The notes beneath the pieces were generated by a model, which did not search any database, was not told the DNA's origin, and saw only the letters and a program-made list of their open reading frames with translations. A stretch of 64,000 bases of DNA from contig SKCR01010148.1 in NCBI GenBank assembly GCA_019454045.1, positions 1,054,001 through 1,118,000 on the forward strand. Direction: 5' to 3'. This DNA comes from Zanthoxylum bungeanum. Taxonomy: Eukaryota; Streptophyta; Magnoliopsida; Sapindales; Rutaceae. Shown here in pieces: positions 32,920-45,809 of this stretch. How positions within the stretch are numbered: position 1 is the first letter of the stretch; each line of letters begins with the position of its first letter. The translations under genes and the position numbers were made by a program.

Positions 32920-35900
32920 TTAAAAACCCTGATCAATTAGATAATCGCCCAGCCTTTCCACAATCATGTTGCACTGACCAGGAGTCATAAGCTCATCATA
33001 TATACCAATTATCAAGGACAGATTGGTCTTCTTCACTGTAACACCACCAGAGCCCTGAAATACATGTTCATTCAATTAATTAACTGAAACTAAAACACAA
33101 GTAAAATGTATCATGTTATTGATCAATTATGTACAAGCAGAGCCATATAACCCCATAAATTGAGTTGTTTCCTCTTTCCAATAAAAAAAGAAAAGCTGTT
33201 TGATTCCCCGAAAGTTGACAAGCAAAATATGATATACCCAGCACCATTCTGTTTTCAAGGCCAAAAACTTGCATAGACCAACTGCAATTTCATAATCCTT
33301 AAAGAATCAGTCGGTCAAATAATACCACACAATCTCAGTTTCCCATAGCTTAAGCTATTACATTAACTACTCAAAACTACCATGATGCAGGATAACCAAA
33401 GTGATTTTAACCATCAAAAAGATCTAACTTTGAATGAACATCATAAACAGCAGTTCTTCATGAGATTAAAAGTATGTATAAAATAAATTATTAACTTTAG
33501 CTTAGACCCATATAAGAAGATTTAAGAAATTCTTAAAAGTAAATGTTTCTTTGAAAGGCATGATACCACAATAGCAGGTGCATCAGTAAATGTAAAAGGA
33601 CGTGATACCATAGTCCATAGTCGTAGTCTCACCTTCTTTCCTCGTATGACGGCCCCTGGTTCACCTTGGATCACCATATACTTCACACCACCAAGGTGTA
33701 AACCAGTTGGTGCAAGAGTCCCAGGTTCCGCAAAGTCATTCATAATGGCTGTTATTTCTGCTGGTGTAACCTGCATACATCCAAAAATCACACACCGTGA
33801 AAATTAAGCAAACAAACCAAACCAAACCAAACAAAGCCTTTTCTCATTAGGTGGGGTCAAATACATGAATCTTTTGACGCTATTGTACGACTTAAGAAAG
33901 AAAAAGTATAACTTAAACAACTACAACGAACTTTTCAATTAATAATCCACCTAGATACAACTATGTTGCCAGAATAGTCAACATCACAAAATAGACATTG
34001 TTAAAATCAAGTATCAACTAAACTGGGAAGTAAACATAGGCTGCCAGGCAGGTGATGCACGCGCACAGCACACAGACAAAAGTTAATTTCGAAATCCACA
34101 CGGTCATATACTACTCTATACATATTACTGAACTAGCCAGGACATATTCATAATATAGCTGATTGAATACTCGGCACATCTTACAAGTACAACAATAGCA
34201 CGGTATTGCAAAACATAATTCAGAAGTATGACCACATTTATTTAATATCCAGCTACATCAATTCATCACCACCATTCATGCATCACCACCATCAATGCAT
34301 AAACATCCAAGGCAACTTTAGGTGGGTTTGAAAATGGTGCAAGATTACAAACAAACTTTAGGTGGATCACTATTCCTTTGTTGACAATTGAGCCTTGTAT
34401 TTGGCTATAAATTGGGAGCTCATTTGAGAGCTCAAATCACCCCAAAAACATTAAGCTTCAAGAGAAAAAGCTTAGAGAGTGTGTAGAAGTAAGTTTTTTT
34501 TGTAAATAGTTTCAATACTTGTAATTTCTATTATTATAAGTAATAGAATCGGTTTTTTCCTCAAAAACAATCTATAGTGATCAGAGAATCACAACAAGTG
34601 GTATCAGAGTTTTGGTTATACATTGGGGTCGTAAAACCGAATAACGGAACTCGGTTCTGAAAATTCGGGTTTCGGGAAAGTTGTCAAAAATTAATTTTGA
34701 ACATACCATCAGCTAGTTCACGTCGAGACGAGCACGGTGGCATTTTCCGGCGATCGAACGGAGGTCCAGGGACGCCGCACGCGCCTGCATGCGCCGGCAA
34801 ATGAAGCCCACACATAGCACGCGCCAGACCAAGGTTGAAGACGCTAACGTGTCATCCACGTCAGCGCACAGTCATTGCCGAGTAAGCAGCTACGCCAGCG
34901 ACACGTCATCCACCATGTCAGCGCCGGTCGAGTCAGTAGCCACATCACATGCCTCGTCAGCATACCTGGTAAATTTCATTGAGCCCCTGAAGTCTCTGAA
35001 ATTTACATTTTAGCCCCAAAAATATTTAGAAATTACAAATCGGTCCCTGAGTCAAATTTGGACCAACGAAGTGTCTAATCCACCATTTTCGAACGTTCCG
35101 GACACAACGGTGACCTATGATTTGTGAAAATCAGACCTAATTTTGTCCTATTTTCATTTTAAACTATAAACTTAAAATGGAAATGGAAGATTCCCCTTCT
35201 GGTGCGATGATCAAGCTGACAGCAACCAATTACTCCTTCTGGAGGCCTCAGATGATAGATTATTTGCACTGCAAAAATCTATTCGATATGATCGAGGTGA
35301 AGGGAGTGAGATCAGATTCTGTCAAAGAGAGTGACTGGAATAAACTCAACAATAGAACTTTGCGTCAGATTAGGCAGTGGATCGGCCACAGTGTCTTCCA
35401 CCACATAGCACAGGATACAGATGCTTACGAAATGTGGATAAAACTGGAAAACATGTTCCAGGCCAAGACAACTCGGAATAAAGCTCTGTTAATGAGGCGA
35501 TTGGTGAATTTGAAGCTACGGAGTGGAACTTCCATTACAGAACATACCAATGAGTTCCAGAGCCTGGTGAATCAGTTGTCTACAGTACACATGCAGCTGG
35601 GAGATGAAGTATCAACCCTTCTACTACTTAGTTCTCTCCTGATACCTGGGAGACATTGGTGGTTGCTCTCAACAATTCGACTCCAAGAGGCAAACTTACC
35701 GTGCCTATGGTAAAAGATGCCCTGTCGAATGAAGAGTCCAGGAGAAAAGATGTTGGCTCAGAACAGACAAAAACATTCGTCACAGAGACTCAAGGAAGAC
35801 ATCGAGGAAGAGAAAGAGGGGGAGGCTGAAGCACAATCAAAGGTAGATCCTCAGATGGAAGGAAGCCTACCTATAAGTGCTGCCATTGTGACATAGAAGA

Positions 35901-38841
35901 CCACTTAAAGAAGAATTGCCGAAAACTGCAACGAGAGCAGGGCCAAGGCAATCATCAGCCGAAGAATAACGAATGAGAGACACTAGTTGTTGTCCAGGGA
36001 GATGTAGCGATATGTTTCATACATGAAGAAACATGTCTTCACAACGCAACCCAAGATATTGAGTGGGTGGCAGATACTGCAACATCCTACCACGTCACTC
36101 CTCACAGAGATTTCTGCACAACCTACAAAGCATGGGACTTTGGTTCAGTGAAGATGGGAAATATCAGTTCCTCTGAGATAGTAGGAATGGGTGATATTCA
36201 GTTGCGGACAAATGTCAGGTGTACATTAACCTTGAAGGATGTCCTGCATGTTCCAGAACTTCGACTGAGTGTACTCTCGGGGATAGTCATTGACAAACAG
36301 GGCTATGACAGTCACTTCAGAAATGACACATAGAGAAGATTTGTGCAGACGAGGACATGCTTGCGGCACACTATACAAAACTCATGTGAAGATTTGTGCA
36401 GACGGCCTCAATGTAGCTAAAAAAAGGCTTCTCAAAATCTGTAGAACCAGAGACTCGGTCACATGAGTAAAAGGAGGTTGTCTACCCTGACAAAGAAGGA
36501 GCTTACCAAGGATGCTGCACTAGGTCCTTGCAACCACTACTTGTTTGGAAAGCAACACAGAGTCTCGTTTATATTCTCTTCTACGAGAAGATCAGAGTTG
36601 CTCAGTCTGGTGCACTCTGATGTTTGTGGTCCCTTGGAGGTTGATTCACTGGGCGGTAATAAGTATTTTCTAACTTTCATTGATGATGCTTCTTGGAAAA
36701 TCTGGGTGTATTTCCTGAAGACAAAGGATCAGGTCCTGGATCAGTTCAAGTTGTTCCATGCCATGGTAGAATGTGAAACAAGGAAGAAGCTAAAATGCCT
36801 CCGCACAGACGATGGAGGCAAGTACAGTTCCAAGGAGTTCGATGCCTACTGCAGGAGACACGACATTCGACATGAGAGAACTGTTCCACGCACCCCACAG
36901 CATAATGGTGTAGATATAAGAATGAACCGTAATATTATGGAGAAAGTCAGAAGAATGATCAGTATGGCTAAGCTGTCAAAACCATTCTAGGGAGAAGCTG
37001 TTCGTACCGCCAACTACCTGATCAACAGATCACCATCTGTACTGTTGAATTCTGAAATTCTGGAGAAAGTGTGGTCTGGTAAGAATCCCTCATACTCTCA
37101 CCCTAGAGTATTCGGTTGTTTAGCCGTACATGTATCCAAGGAGATCAAGCAGAAGCTCGATGCAATGACAACTCCATATATATTTCTAGGCTATGAAGAT
37201 GAAGAATTTGGATACATACTATGGGATCCGAAGGAAAAGATAGTCATCAGAAGCCAGGATGTAAAGTTTCTTGAAAACCAGACAATTGAAGACATTGAAA
37301 GACCCAAAATGTCTTCCAATTCCAGTGCCAACAAAAATCCAGACCCAACACCAGCAGAATTGACCACAAATAAGGTGCACAATGATATTCCAGAAGCAGA
37401 ACTAGAGGAGGCAAATGAGGATGTCGAGTAGGGGGAGACACAACCCGCTCCATCGAAAGCTACAAAAGAGAGTGCTGAGCAGGGGGAGCCGCAACCCGCT
37501 CCACTAGATGCTACAAAATCATCCACAGAGTTGGATGACGACATACCTCCTGAAACCAGTGGACCTCAGACAAGAAAATCTAAGCGAGACAGGATTCCAT
37601 CAACCAAGTATCCGGGATCCAAATATATTTTGCTTACTAATGAAGGAGAGACAGAGAGTTTCCCACAAGGCAATAAGGCACTGAGAAACAAATGGGTGAA
37701 GAAACATTGCAACGGAACTGTGTTGTGTAGAGACACAGCATAAGAGTAATGTGCAGAGACACAGTGAAGTGTGTTGTGTAGAGACACAACGGACATGTCA
37801 ACAAAGATGGTCAATCGGGACAGGTTAGAGCTGTGCAGAGACATAGCCAGAATAGCTGTTAGATGAAAATCGTTTTGGATACAGCTGGAGGGGGAGAATT
37901 GTAATATCCGGCTACATCAATTCATCACCACCATTCATGCATCACCGCCATCAATGCATAAACATCCAAGTCAACTTTAGGTGAATTTGAAAATGGTGCA
38001 AGATTACAAAAAAACAAAACTTTAGGTGGATCATTATTCATTTGTTGACAATTGAGCCTTGTATTTGGCTATAAATTGGGAGCTCATTTGACAAATCACC
38101 CCAAAAACATTAAGCTTCCAGAGAGAAAGCTTAGAAAGTGTGTAGAAGTGAGATTTTTTTTAAAGAGTTTCAATACTTATAATTTCTATTATTGTAAGTA
38201 ATAGAATCAGTTTTTTCCTCAAAAATCCTTTATAGTGATCAGAGAATCACAATAATTTACTCAAATTGTAACTAGAGCAAGTTCAAGACCAATGCATGCA
38301 CTAGCCATCGCCAAGTCGCCATCGCCATCTCAACACACGAAAGTCATTTAGCTTTCGATTTATTAATACTAGAAAATTAACAGCCCATTTTATATTATTT
38401 TTTTTGTAACCGTTGGAAACCCCACCACCAAACAAGACTCTTATAAGAAATATTCTTATAAACCATGGACTCAAAAGCAGGACTTAGACAGTTAAGTTCT
38501 AAGTTATTTGCCACCAAAGTCACACTACTGGAACCCATTTTATAATATGTTACAGAGATACACCCAAAATCAAAAATAAAATGAAAGAAGCAAGAGGTGT
38601 TGTACTTGACAAAAGTCAAAAGCTAAAGTAAAATGTATACTGAAGCAGAGAAACTAATAAATACAGTACAGAGACAGGTAGTAATTATTAAAGCATAAAT
38701 GTAATTAGAAAAACGAACCTGAGGGAAGGTAGCGCTTTGAGACCAAACGGTGCCGTCGTGGCCGATGATAGCAGCAGCAGTGAGTTGTTGGCCTTCTATC
38801 TCGCACATCAAGTGCTCGTCAACGTACTGTTGCCACGACAT
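32920..38841 (-). CDS. Profilin
   Basis: Profilin binds actin monomers, poly-proline partners and phosphoinositides and controls actin filament growth in the cytoplasm. Three exons on the minus strand: 38841-38719 (41 codons), 33770-33633 (46 codons) and 33054-32920 (44 codons plus TAA), 131 residues in total, the normal plant length. The N-terminus reads [12 protein letters not shown], followed by an IIGHDGTVW block. Exon 2 holds the [10 protein letters not shown] and [16 protein letters not shown] blocks. Exon 3 ends with [20 protein letters not shown]. All borders are GT-AG and both introns are in phase 0. Intron 1 is 4948 bp because of a copia element and a SINE; intron 2 is 578 bp. The reading frame is intact and the conserved blocks are present, so the gene is probably functional. 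Confidence 0.95.
34241..34596 (+). repeat. 5' LTR of the intronic copia element
   Basis: It begins TTTAATATCC (the 3' copy has TGTAATATCC) and ends GAATCACAACA. A GGCTATAAATTGGGAG TATA region lies near 34402. Confidence 0.9.
35177..36333 (+). pseudogene. gag-protease of the intronic copia element
   Basis: 35177-35713 is the copia gag with the [13 protein letters not shown] opening and an [10 protein letters not shown] block. After a frame shift, a zinc knuckle [14 protein letters not shown] lies at about 35876-35920. 36067-36333 begins the protease with [11 protein letters not shown], where the active triad D-S-G has become D-T-A. Stops between the parts show decay. Confidence 0.88.
36463..37743 (+). 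pseudogene. Integrase and truncated RT start of the intronic copia element
   Basis: 36463-36990 is the integrase core with [12 protein letters not shown], a TFIDDAS block and PRTPQHNGV. After a TAG near 36988, 37045-37431 continues with the [12 protein letters not shown] and [11 protein letters not shown] blocks. 37531-37743 is the linker to RT, reaching only ALRNKWVKK before the sequence turns into repeats of the word GTGCAGAGACACAG. RT and RNase H are absent. Confidence 0.88.
37718..37852 (+). repeat. GTGNAGAGACACAG repeats at the RT deletion junction
   Basis: Four copies of a short word (TGTGTAGAGACACAG, TGTGCAGAGACACAG, TGTGTAGAGACACAA, TGTGCAGAGACATAG) fill the stretch between the truncated RT and the polypurine tract, where the RT gene should be. 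Confidence 0.75.
37900..38254 (+). repeat. 3' LTR of the intronic copia element
   Basis: It matches 34241-34596 with a few percent difference, including a deletion near the TATA region, and ends GAATCACAATA next to the target duplication. Confidence 0.9.
38395..38533 (-). mobile_element. SINE copy A, 11-bp target duplication
   Basis: CCCATTTTATA flanks the segment (38384-38394 and 38534-38544). On the minus strand it ends in TTTCCAACGGTTAC followed by A residues, and it shares its plan with the SINE at 61146-61330. A decayed pol III box B (GCTTTTGAGTCC) lies near 38467. It sits in profilin intron 1, in the same orientation as the gene. Confidence 0.8.
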
Positions 38842-40402
38842 CGTTTTATGGATCGGTTGTTTTTTTCTTCTGTGTGATAAAAAATTTGGAGGAAAATGGA
38901 AAGAAAGGGTTAGGTTGTGTGAACTTAAAACTGGTAAAGCGACGACAACAGTGCCTTGTCCTCCGTGGACCCTCATTACTAAAACATCATGAAAATTGAA
39001 AAACTACCGGAAAAATGAGCGACCGTTCGGTATTGTTTTCAAATTTCATTTTCGGTTTTTCTAATTAAAAAATATATATATAAGCTAAATATTTTTAAAT
39101 TTTTCATGATGTTAGGTGTCAATTTATTATTAAATTATAAAATTAAATTAATAAATTTATTAAATAAAAAATCTACTATAATAAAAATACATATTATAAT
39201 AAGAAAATATATTATACTATCGTATTAAATTAATAAATCTAAAAATAAGAACCTTATTATAACAAATTATAAAAATGTATATGATAAATTTATAATAACT
39301 ATATTATAATAAGAAAATATATTATATTATCCTATTAAAATAAGAAATACTACTAAATTATAAAATTAAATTAATAAATCTAAAAATAAGAATTTTATTA
39401 TAACATGAAAATATATTATATTGTTCGGTAACTTTTTTATCACATATAATCCAGATATATAAATATAAATATGTGTGTATATAAAAGTTAAATATTTTAA
39501 AATTTTCTTACCGCGTCATGTGCTATCTAAGTTCTACAATTATTATTTTTAATTAAATTACATAATTAAAATATCCCTAAAATTATTTGTTATTATTAAA
39601 TTATAAAATCAAAATAATAAATTATTAAAATAAGAAATCTATTACAATATAATCTCATAATAAAATTAAAAAAATATATTACTTTAATGAATTAATATTG
39701 TAATTTATTATTTTTTAAAATTAAAATGATAAACTATTGAAATAAGAAATTTATTATAATAAGAAAATATATTATAATCTCTCATTAAAATAAAAATATA
39801 TATATGGCACGTAATCTCTATAATTATTTTTTTAATTAATTTATGAAATTAAAATAATAAACTATTAGAATAAAAAACATATTATAATATAAAAATAGAA
39901 TTTCATATTTATTATTAAATTATAAAATTAAAATAAATCTATAATTAATTTTTTATTATTAAATTATTAAAATAAAAGGTATATTACAGTATAAAACATA
40001 ATTTCTTATTAAACTAAGAAAACTAAATAACAATCGTTCACAAAACCTATATATTTTTTTATTTCGGGTATATTGTTGATCAAAGTAATTTGAACTTTAA
40101 ATTATTTTTATAAGTTTTTTTTTATGAACATTTTATTATTTATTGTACTCCGGCTTGCAAACTCTGACTATTAGTTTTTGCAAAGTGAATTTGAATTGGT
40201 CAACATTTGAAGTTAGATAAGGAAATTTAAGTTTAAATTGAATAAATTACATTAAATCTCATTGGAATTTATCCGAAAGAAAATTAAGTATTTTAAAAGT
40301 TATTTATAATTATATATATGATTTCAAATGAAAGATAAAGAGGGTAGAAAAACTCTAATGTGAATAAAAAATATTATTGACAATTAGCGACAAATGAACA
40401 AG

Positions 40403-40430
40403 ATATATATATATATATATATAATATATA

Positions 40431-40490
<60 letters not shown>
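40403..40490. repeat. (AT)n microsatellite
   Basis: About 88 bp of almost pure AT dinucleotides with two phase slips, inside the AT-rich region. Confidence 0.9.
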
Positions 40491-40493
<3 letters not shown>

Positions 40494-40871
40494 AAATGTA
40501 AATAAATCAAATTGTCACATTTATACTATAAAATCAATTTAAATCCGAAATATTACAAGATCAATACCTAAAATAACATTATGTTTTTTTATGATATGAA
40601 ATTATAGTTAAAAATATGCTTAACCCGCACAAAGTGATGACCATGTGCTAGTATATATAAAAGTTAAATATTTTTAAGTCTCTGAATCGCGTCACATAGC
40701 GCCTTCATATTAATGTTATAAAATTAAATTAATAAATCTATTATATAAAAATCATATTACAATAAAAATACATGTTAGAATTTTATAAGAATTATATTAT
40801 AATAAGTATATATATTAGATTATCCTATTAAAAAAAACTATTAAATTTGTGTGTGTGAAAAGTGATATTAT

Positions 40872-40873
<2 letters not shown>

Positions 40874-40907
<34 letters not shown>

Positions 40908-40922
40908 AAGAAAGAAAAAAAA
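40874..40922 (+). repeat. Poly(A) tract
   Basis: About 31 A residues followed by an AGAAAGAAAG run. No retrocopied coding sequence precedes it, so its origin is unclear. Confidence 0.8.
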
Positions 40923-43900
40923 GAAACCTCCAGTTTGTTGTGCTTGGTTTGGTCACAGTTCGATTTTTATTTTTGGGCTTGATACTGAAGTCATTTTTCT
41001 TTTTCTTTGGGCCTTCACACAAGAATTCCTTATTAGTTCTTTATTTTTATTCTAATTCTTTCTCTTTTTTTTTTATATTCATTTTTTGGTCTTCCAAAAA
41101 AAGTCCAATTTTCTCTTTACGTTCATTGGTTTATATAAGGGAATTTTAGGTGGAGGTGTCAGCGATATGATGGCTTATTAATCTGCATGATTTACATTTA
41201 TTATGATATATCCTGAAATATTATGTGGCAATATACATGTTGCATGTATAATTAATTCATTATGCTGAGGTAAACAGATTACTATTACGGCTTGTTAATC
41301 TCGGGCATAGATATTTATCATAGAAATATCAAGCATAGATATACATGCATCATGATTGATGCTGGGTAGAGTGGGTGAAATCATGTCCTTTGGAGTATTA
41401 TAGGTTATTCCGGAATGATCTTCTGGATCATTCTGGTTCCTAAGTATTCGAGAGTAATTGGGAGCGTTCTATCTCATATGTCAAATATTTCTGGTGTGCT
41501 ATCTAAGTTTTCGTGTAATACTATTTTGGAGATCAATTTTTTAATCATAAGAGTTGTTTCCAATCCTTCTGGACTTCAGAGTGATGCTACCTCCAAGAAA
41601 CATTCTTCCGGGTCTTCCTGGATTTTTGAAATACGTTATTCTGATACCATTTCCTTAATATAAAAGTAATCCAACATGTGTCACACTCATAGTGAGGTTA
41701 CAACTATCTGCAACAGTTCTATTAAGGAGGGGTGTGTGAGAAGGGTTTCCTTGCGTGTTGACATGTGTCCCTTGTGGCCAATTTTAAGCACCTACAAAAT
41801 TATTTACAATTAACCTCATATCTATAATTAATTTTTTATGCCTCCTCATCGAGCCATCTGCCGTCTTCATATTAAAGTTATAAAATTAAATTAATAAATC
41901 TATTATATAAAAATCATATTACAATAAAAATACATATTATAATTTTATAAGAATTATATTATAAGAAGAAAACATATTAAACTATCTTATTAAAATAAAA
42001 AATACTATTGAATTATCTACAATTAACCTAATATATACAATTCATTTTTATTATTAACTTATTAAATTAAAATATATCTATAATTATTTTTTATTATTAA
42101 ATTATAAAATTAAAATAATAAATTATTAAAATAAGAAACCTATTACAACATAAAAACATAATCTCATATTAAAGTAAGAAACCTATTAATTTAATTAATA
42201 TTTTAATTTATTATTATAAAATTATAAAATTATAAAATTATAAAATAAACATATTATAATAAGAAAATATATTATAATCTCTCATTAAAATAAAAAACAT
42301 TGGCACTTAATCTCTAAAATTAACCTATACAATTACTTTTTTATTATTAAATTATAAAATTAAAATAACTTTACAGCTAATTTTGTATTAAAAAATCATT
42401 ACAATAAAAATAAATATTATAATTTTATATAATTTTGTGTGTGTATAAGTTAATTATTTTTAAGTCTCCCTATCGCGCCTCGTGGCGGTTCATTATAAAT
42501 TATATTAAATAAGAAACCATTACAATAAGAATACATTAAATTTTAAAATTAAAATATCTTCAAATTAATTTTATTATTAAAAATTAAAATTAGAAACCTA
42601 TAATAAAATAAAAATATAATCTCATATTAAATTAAGAAATCTATTAATTTAATATGTGCCACCTAATCTCCGCGATAATTTTTATTATAAAATTATAAAA
42701 TTAAAATATTTCTAAAATTATTTTTTATTTTAAAATTATAAAATTAAAATAATAAATTATTAAAATAAAAAACCTATTGCAATATAAAAATAAAATATCC
42801 TATTTATTATTAAATTATAATATTAAAATATCTTTATAATTTAGTATTAAATTGTATAATTAAAATAAAAAATCTATTACAATATAAAAATATAACATCT
42901 AATTAAAATAAGAAACTTATTAATTTAATTAATTAATTAATAATAAATAAGAAACCTATTATAAAATAAAAACATAATCTTTTTTAAAATAAAAAACCTA
43001 TTACTTTAATATGTGACACATAATCTTTACAATTATTTTTTATTATTAAATTATAAAATTAAAATATTTTTAAAATTAATTTTTTATTATAAAATTATAA
43101 AACTAAAATATTTTTAAAATTAATTTTTTATTTTAAAATTATAAAATTAAAATAATAAATTTTTAAAATAAGAAACTTATTGCAATATAAAAATATATTG
43201 TAAAATTAAAATATGAAATCTCCTATTAAAATAAGAAACATATTAATTTAATCAAATAATAATTTAATTTTTTATTAATAAATTATAAAAATAAGTCTCA
43301 TTAAAATGAAAAAAAAACATATGTGGTATCTAATATATATAATTAATCAGTAACATATAAAATAAAATAAAAAACCTATTAAAATAAGAGACATAAATAG
43401 CAGTTGTAGACAAAAACTAGCCAAATTTTTAATTTTTAGATATATTGTTATTTGTTATTTCTATAAGTTTTTTACAATTTTTTTATTTGTTGTGTTTCAT
43501 GATGCAAACTATGATTATTAGCTCTTGCGCAGTCACAGTCAAGATTTCAAATTCAATAAGAAAATTTAAGCTTAAATTGAATAAATTTTAGAATTTATCC
43601 GAAAAAATTAAATATTTTTAAAATTATTTATAACTAGAAATATGTTTTCAAATGAGAGAGTAAGACGAGAGGAAAACTCTAATGTGAATTATGTTTGAGA
43701 ATTAATAGACAAACAAATGAGACATAAATATTAAGTGTAAGTAAACCAATTATCTCATTTGGACTATAAAACCAACTAGATTTGGATCATTTATAAAATC
43801 AATACCTAAAATCTTATTAAATTTTTTATTATGATAAGAAATTATAATCAAAGATGTGCTCAATAAAATAATAATAGTAATTAATAATGAACGAATTAAT

Positions 43901-44350
43901 AACACCAATAATAATAATAATATAAAATAATGAATTATTATATAATAAGAAAATAGTAATAATATTATTATTATTTATTAGCATTAATAAAAATAAAAAT
44001 AATAATTATTATATTAATGTTATTAAATGATAATAATTATTATGATATTACTTTTTTCTTATTATATAATAGTAACAATAAAATGATTAATTATAAAATA
44101 ATAAAATAATTATTAATTAAATATAAAATTGTGACTCAATATTTAGTTTATAAATCTATTGTAATAAGATATTTATACCGAATAGAAATTAGTATTTTTT
44201 TTTTCATTTTCAAGATTATTGTTTTTGAAAATGATACCGAAGACATTCTTGAATTTTGAAAATAAATATAATAATAGCATTTTTTCGTTTTTATATCATA
44301 AAAATACCAATTGAAAAACAATACCGAATGGGCCCGAAATTTGCACAATA

Positions 44351-45521
44351 TTCTGTCATTGATTACTAAAATTTTCTTAAAATAATTAAAATTATTTATT
44401 AATTAAATTAAATAATTACTATTTTGAACAAATTTAATTATTTATTTTGGTTAGTTAGGCCCACAGTCATCCCATTTGTAGGTGCATAAAGGTCCATGTG
44501 AGATTCGCACCTATAAGAAATGAGTGAGACACGCAGAACATATGTTTTTTATGATTATGGTCATCATATATCCACATCGGACACGTGTAATTGTGTGAAT
44601 ATATTTATATTTGAATTGAATAGTCCTATCCAGTGAACTAGTCTTTTGGAGATGACATAATAATGATTGTTAACATGAGTTTTTTTAATTAAAAATTATG
44701 AAATTATTTTAATAGATAAAATTTTAAAGTTTATTATGAAATGAATTAAATAATTATATAAAATAAGGATATTTTAGATAATTGAATTCTTTGACAAATT
44801 TTACAACTTTTACTCACAAAAAACTAATGTGATTAGCATTGTGTACATGTAATCTATTTTTAAATAAGAAGAAAAATTTCCTCCAAGAACACGTAAAAAG
44901 AAACTCGATTTCTAAACTTACGTTAACAAGAACAAAGAATGTTGTCCAATAATATAAATTTTACATAAATTATATATCAACTATATATATCACTAATGTG
45001 GTATTATTATTGTCTCTCGCTCGCTTGGGTCGTTTTCTCCTGAAAGCAAAAGGAGCCCAAATCCTAATATCATCTTTTAGCCATAGCCGCCGACTATTCT
45101 TCTTCACCCCATTTCTTCTCCCTTCTTTGTTATTTTTATTCTCTCCTCATTTTTTTGTTTTCTTCTCATCCATTCTTTTTTCCTCAGCCTCTCCTCATTT
45201 CGAGTAATTTTTTGATGCAACGGAGGTATGAGTGATGTGGTATCATCAACAAATTAGTAAATGACATATATGATTTAATATCTATATTTTTAGATGTTTT
45301 TTAGTATTTTAACACTCGTGGCAATGAATTATTAGATTGTTACACGGATGACATGATACCTCCGTTATATTGTAGATTTTCTCCTTCATTTCTTGCTTTT
45401 TCTCGATCCCTCGCTATCTCTTTACATTCTTAGCGGTTCAGCCTCCTTTATGTTGTAAATTTTCGTTATTAGTTTCTTTATTTTGATTACCCATATCTTG
45501 AATAATTGGTTCCACCTTTAT
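44351..45521. other. Intergenic DNA, no gene supported
   Basis: At 45010-45200 a TC-rich stretch with CCAAATCCTAAT and TAGCCATAGCCGCCG words looks like a plant 5' untranslated leader, but no coding exon or splice site can be tied to it. The rest is AT-rich. Confidence 0.4.
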
Positions 45522-45801
45522 TAAGGGGTGGCAAAAAAACCCGGGCCGAGCTTCAAAATGGGGACCCGGCTCGGGGTCGGGCTCAACCAAAAAAGCTTGA
45601 GCCGCCCGGCCTGGAAATAAATAATTTTATATTTATAAAAAAATATATATTTATATAATAAATTTTTATATTTACAAATTTTTATATTTAAAAAATCGGG
45701 CCCGAGTCGGGCTTTTCCCGGACCCGGTGACAGCCCGGCGGGGGGCCTAAATCCATATTGCCGGCTCGGCCCGGCCCGAGGCCGGCCCGTTGCCATGTAT
45801 A
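45522..45801. mobile_element. hAT MITE, 8-bp target duplication ACCTTTAT
   Basis: The ends TAAGGGGTGGCAA and (reverse complement) TATACATGGCAAC carry the GGGTGGCAA-type hAT terminus. ACCTTTAT flanks both sides (45514-45521, 45802-45809). Both arms are made of GGCCCGG / CTCGGGG words and the core is AT-rich. Length 280 bp. Confidence 0.9.
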
Positions 45802-45809
45802 ACCTTTAT

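Larger units (their letters stand above)
34241..38254 (+). mobile_element. Ty1/copia element in profilin intron 1, RT deleted
   Basis: LTRs of 356 and 355 bp (34241-34596, 37900-38254) flank 3.3 kb. The target duplication ATTTA is at 34236-34240 and 38255-38259. The primer site TGGTATCAGAG starts at 34599 and the polypurine tract GGAGGGGGAGAA ends before 37900. gag, protease and integrase parts are present, but RT and RNase H are missing, so it could move only with help from another element. It is antisense to profilin. The 5' LTR has lost the initial TG (TTT instead of TGT). Confidence 0.93.
38994..44350. other. AT-rich repeat region with Helitron-like hairpin islands
   Basis: About 5 kb is built from degenerate words such as ATAAAATTAAAATAATAAAT and AAATAAGAAACCTATTA. 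Sparse GC islands break it: CCGCGTCATGTGC (about 39511), TCGCGTCACATAGCGCC (about 40687) and TCGCGCCTCGTGGCGG (about 42472), each preceded by TATAAAAGTTAAATATTTT or similar. At 40625-40652 ACCCGCACAAAGTG is followed by CTAG, which resembles a Helitron 3' hairpin and CTRR end. 40060-40620 and 43430-43870 are homologous to each other. No gene is seen. The Helitron reading is inference. Confidence 0.5.

Noticed and set aside
40874..40922. Poly(A) tail of a processed pseudogene
   Set aside because: No coding remnant or target duplication was found before the tract.
44998..45207. Leu/Ser/Phe-rich ORF
   Set aside because: Pyrimidine-rich leader-like DNA with no conserved domain or splice partner.
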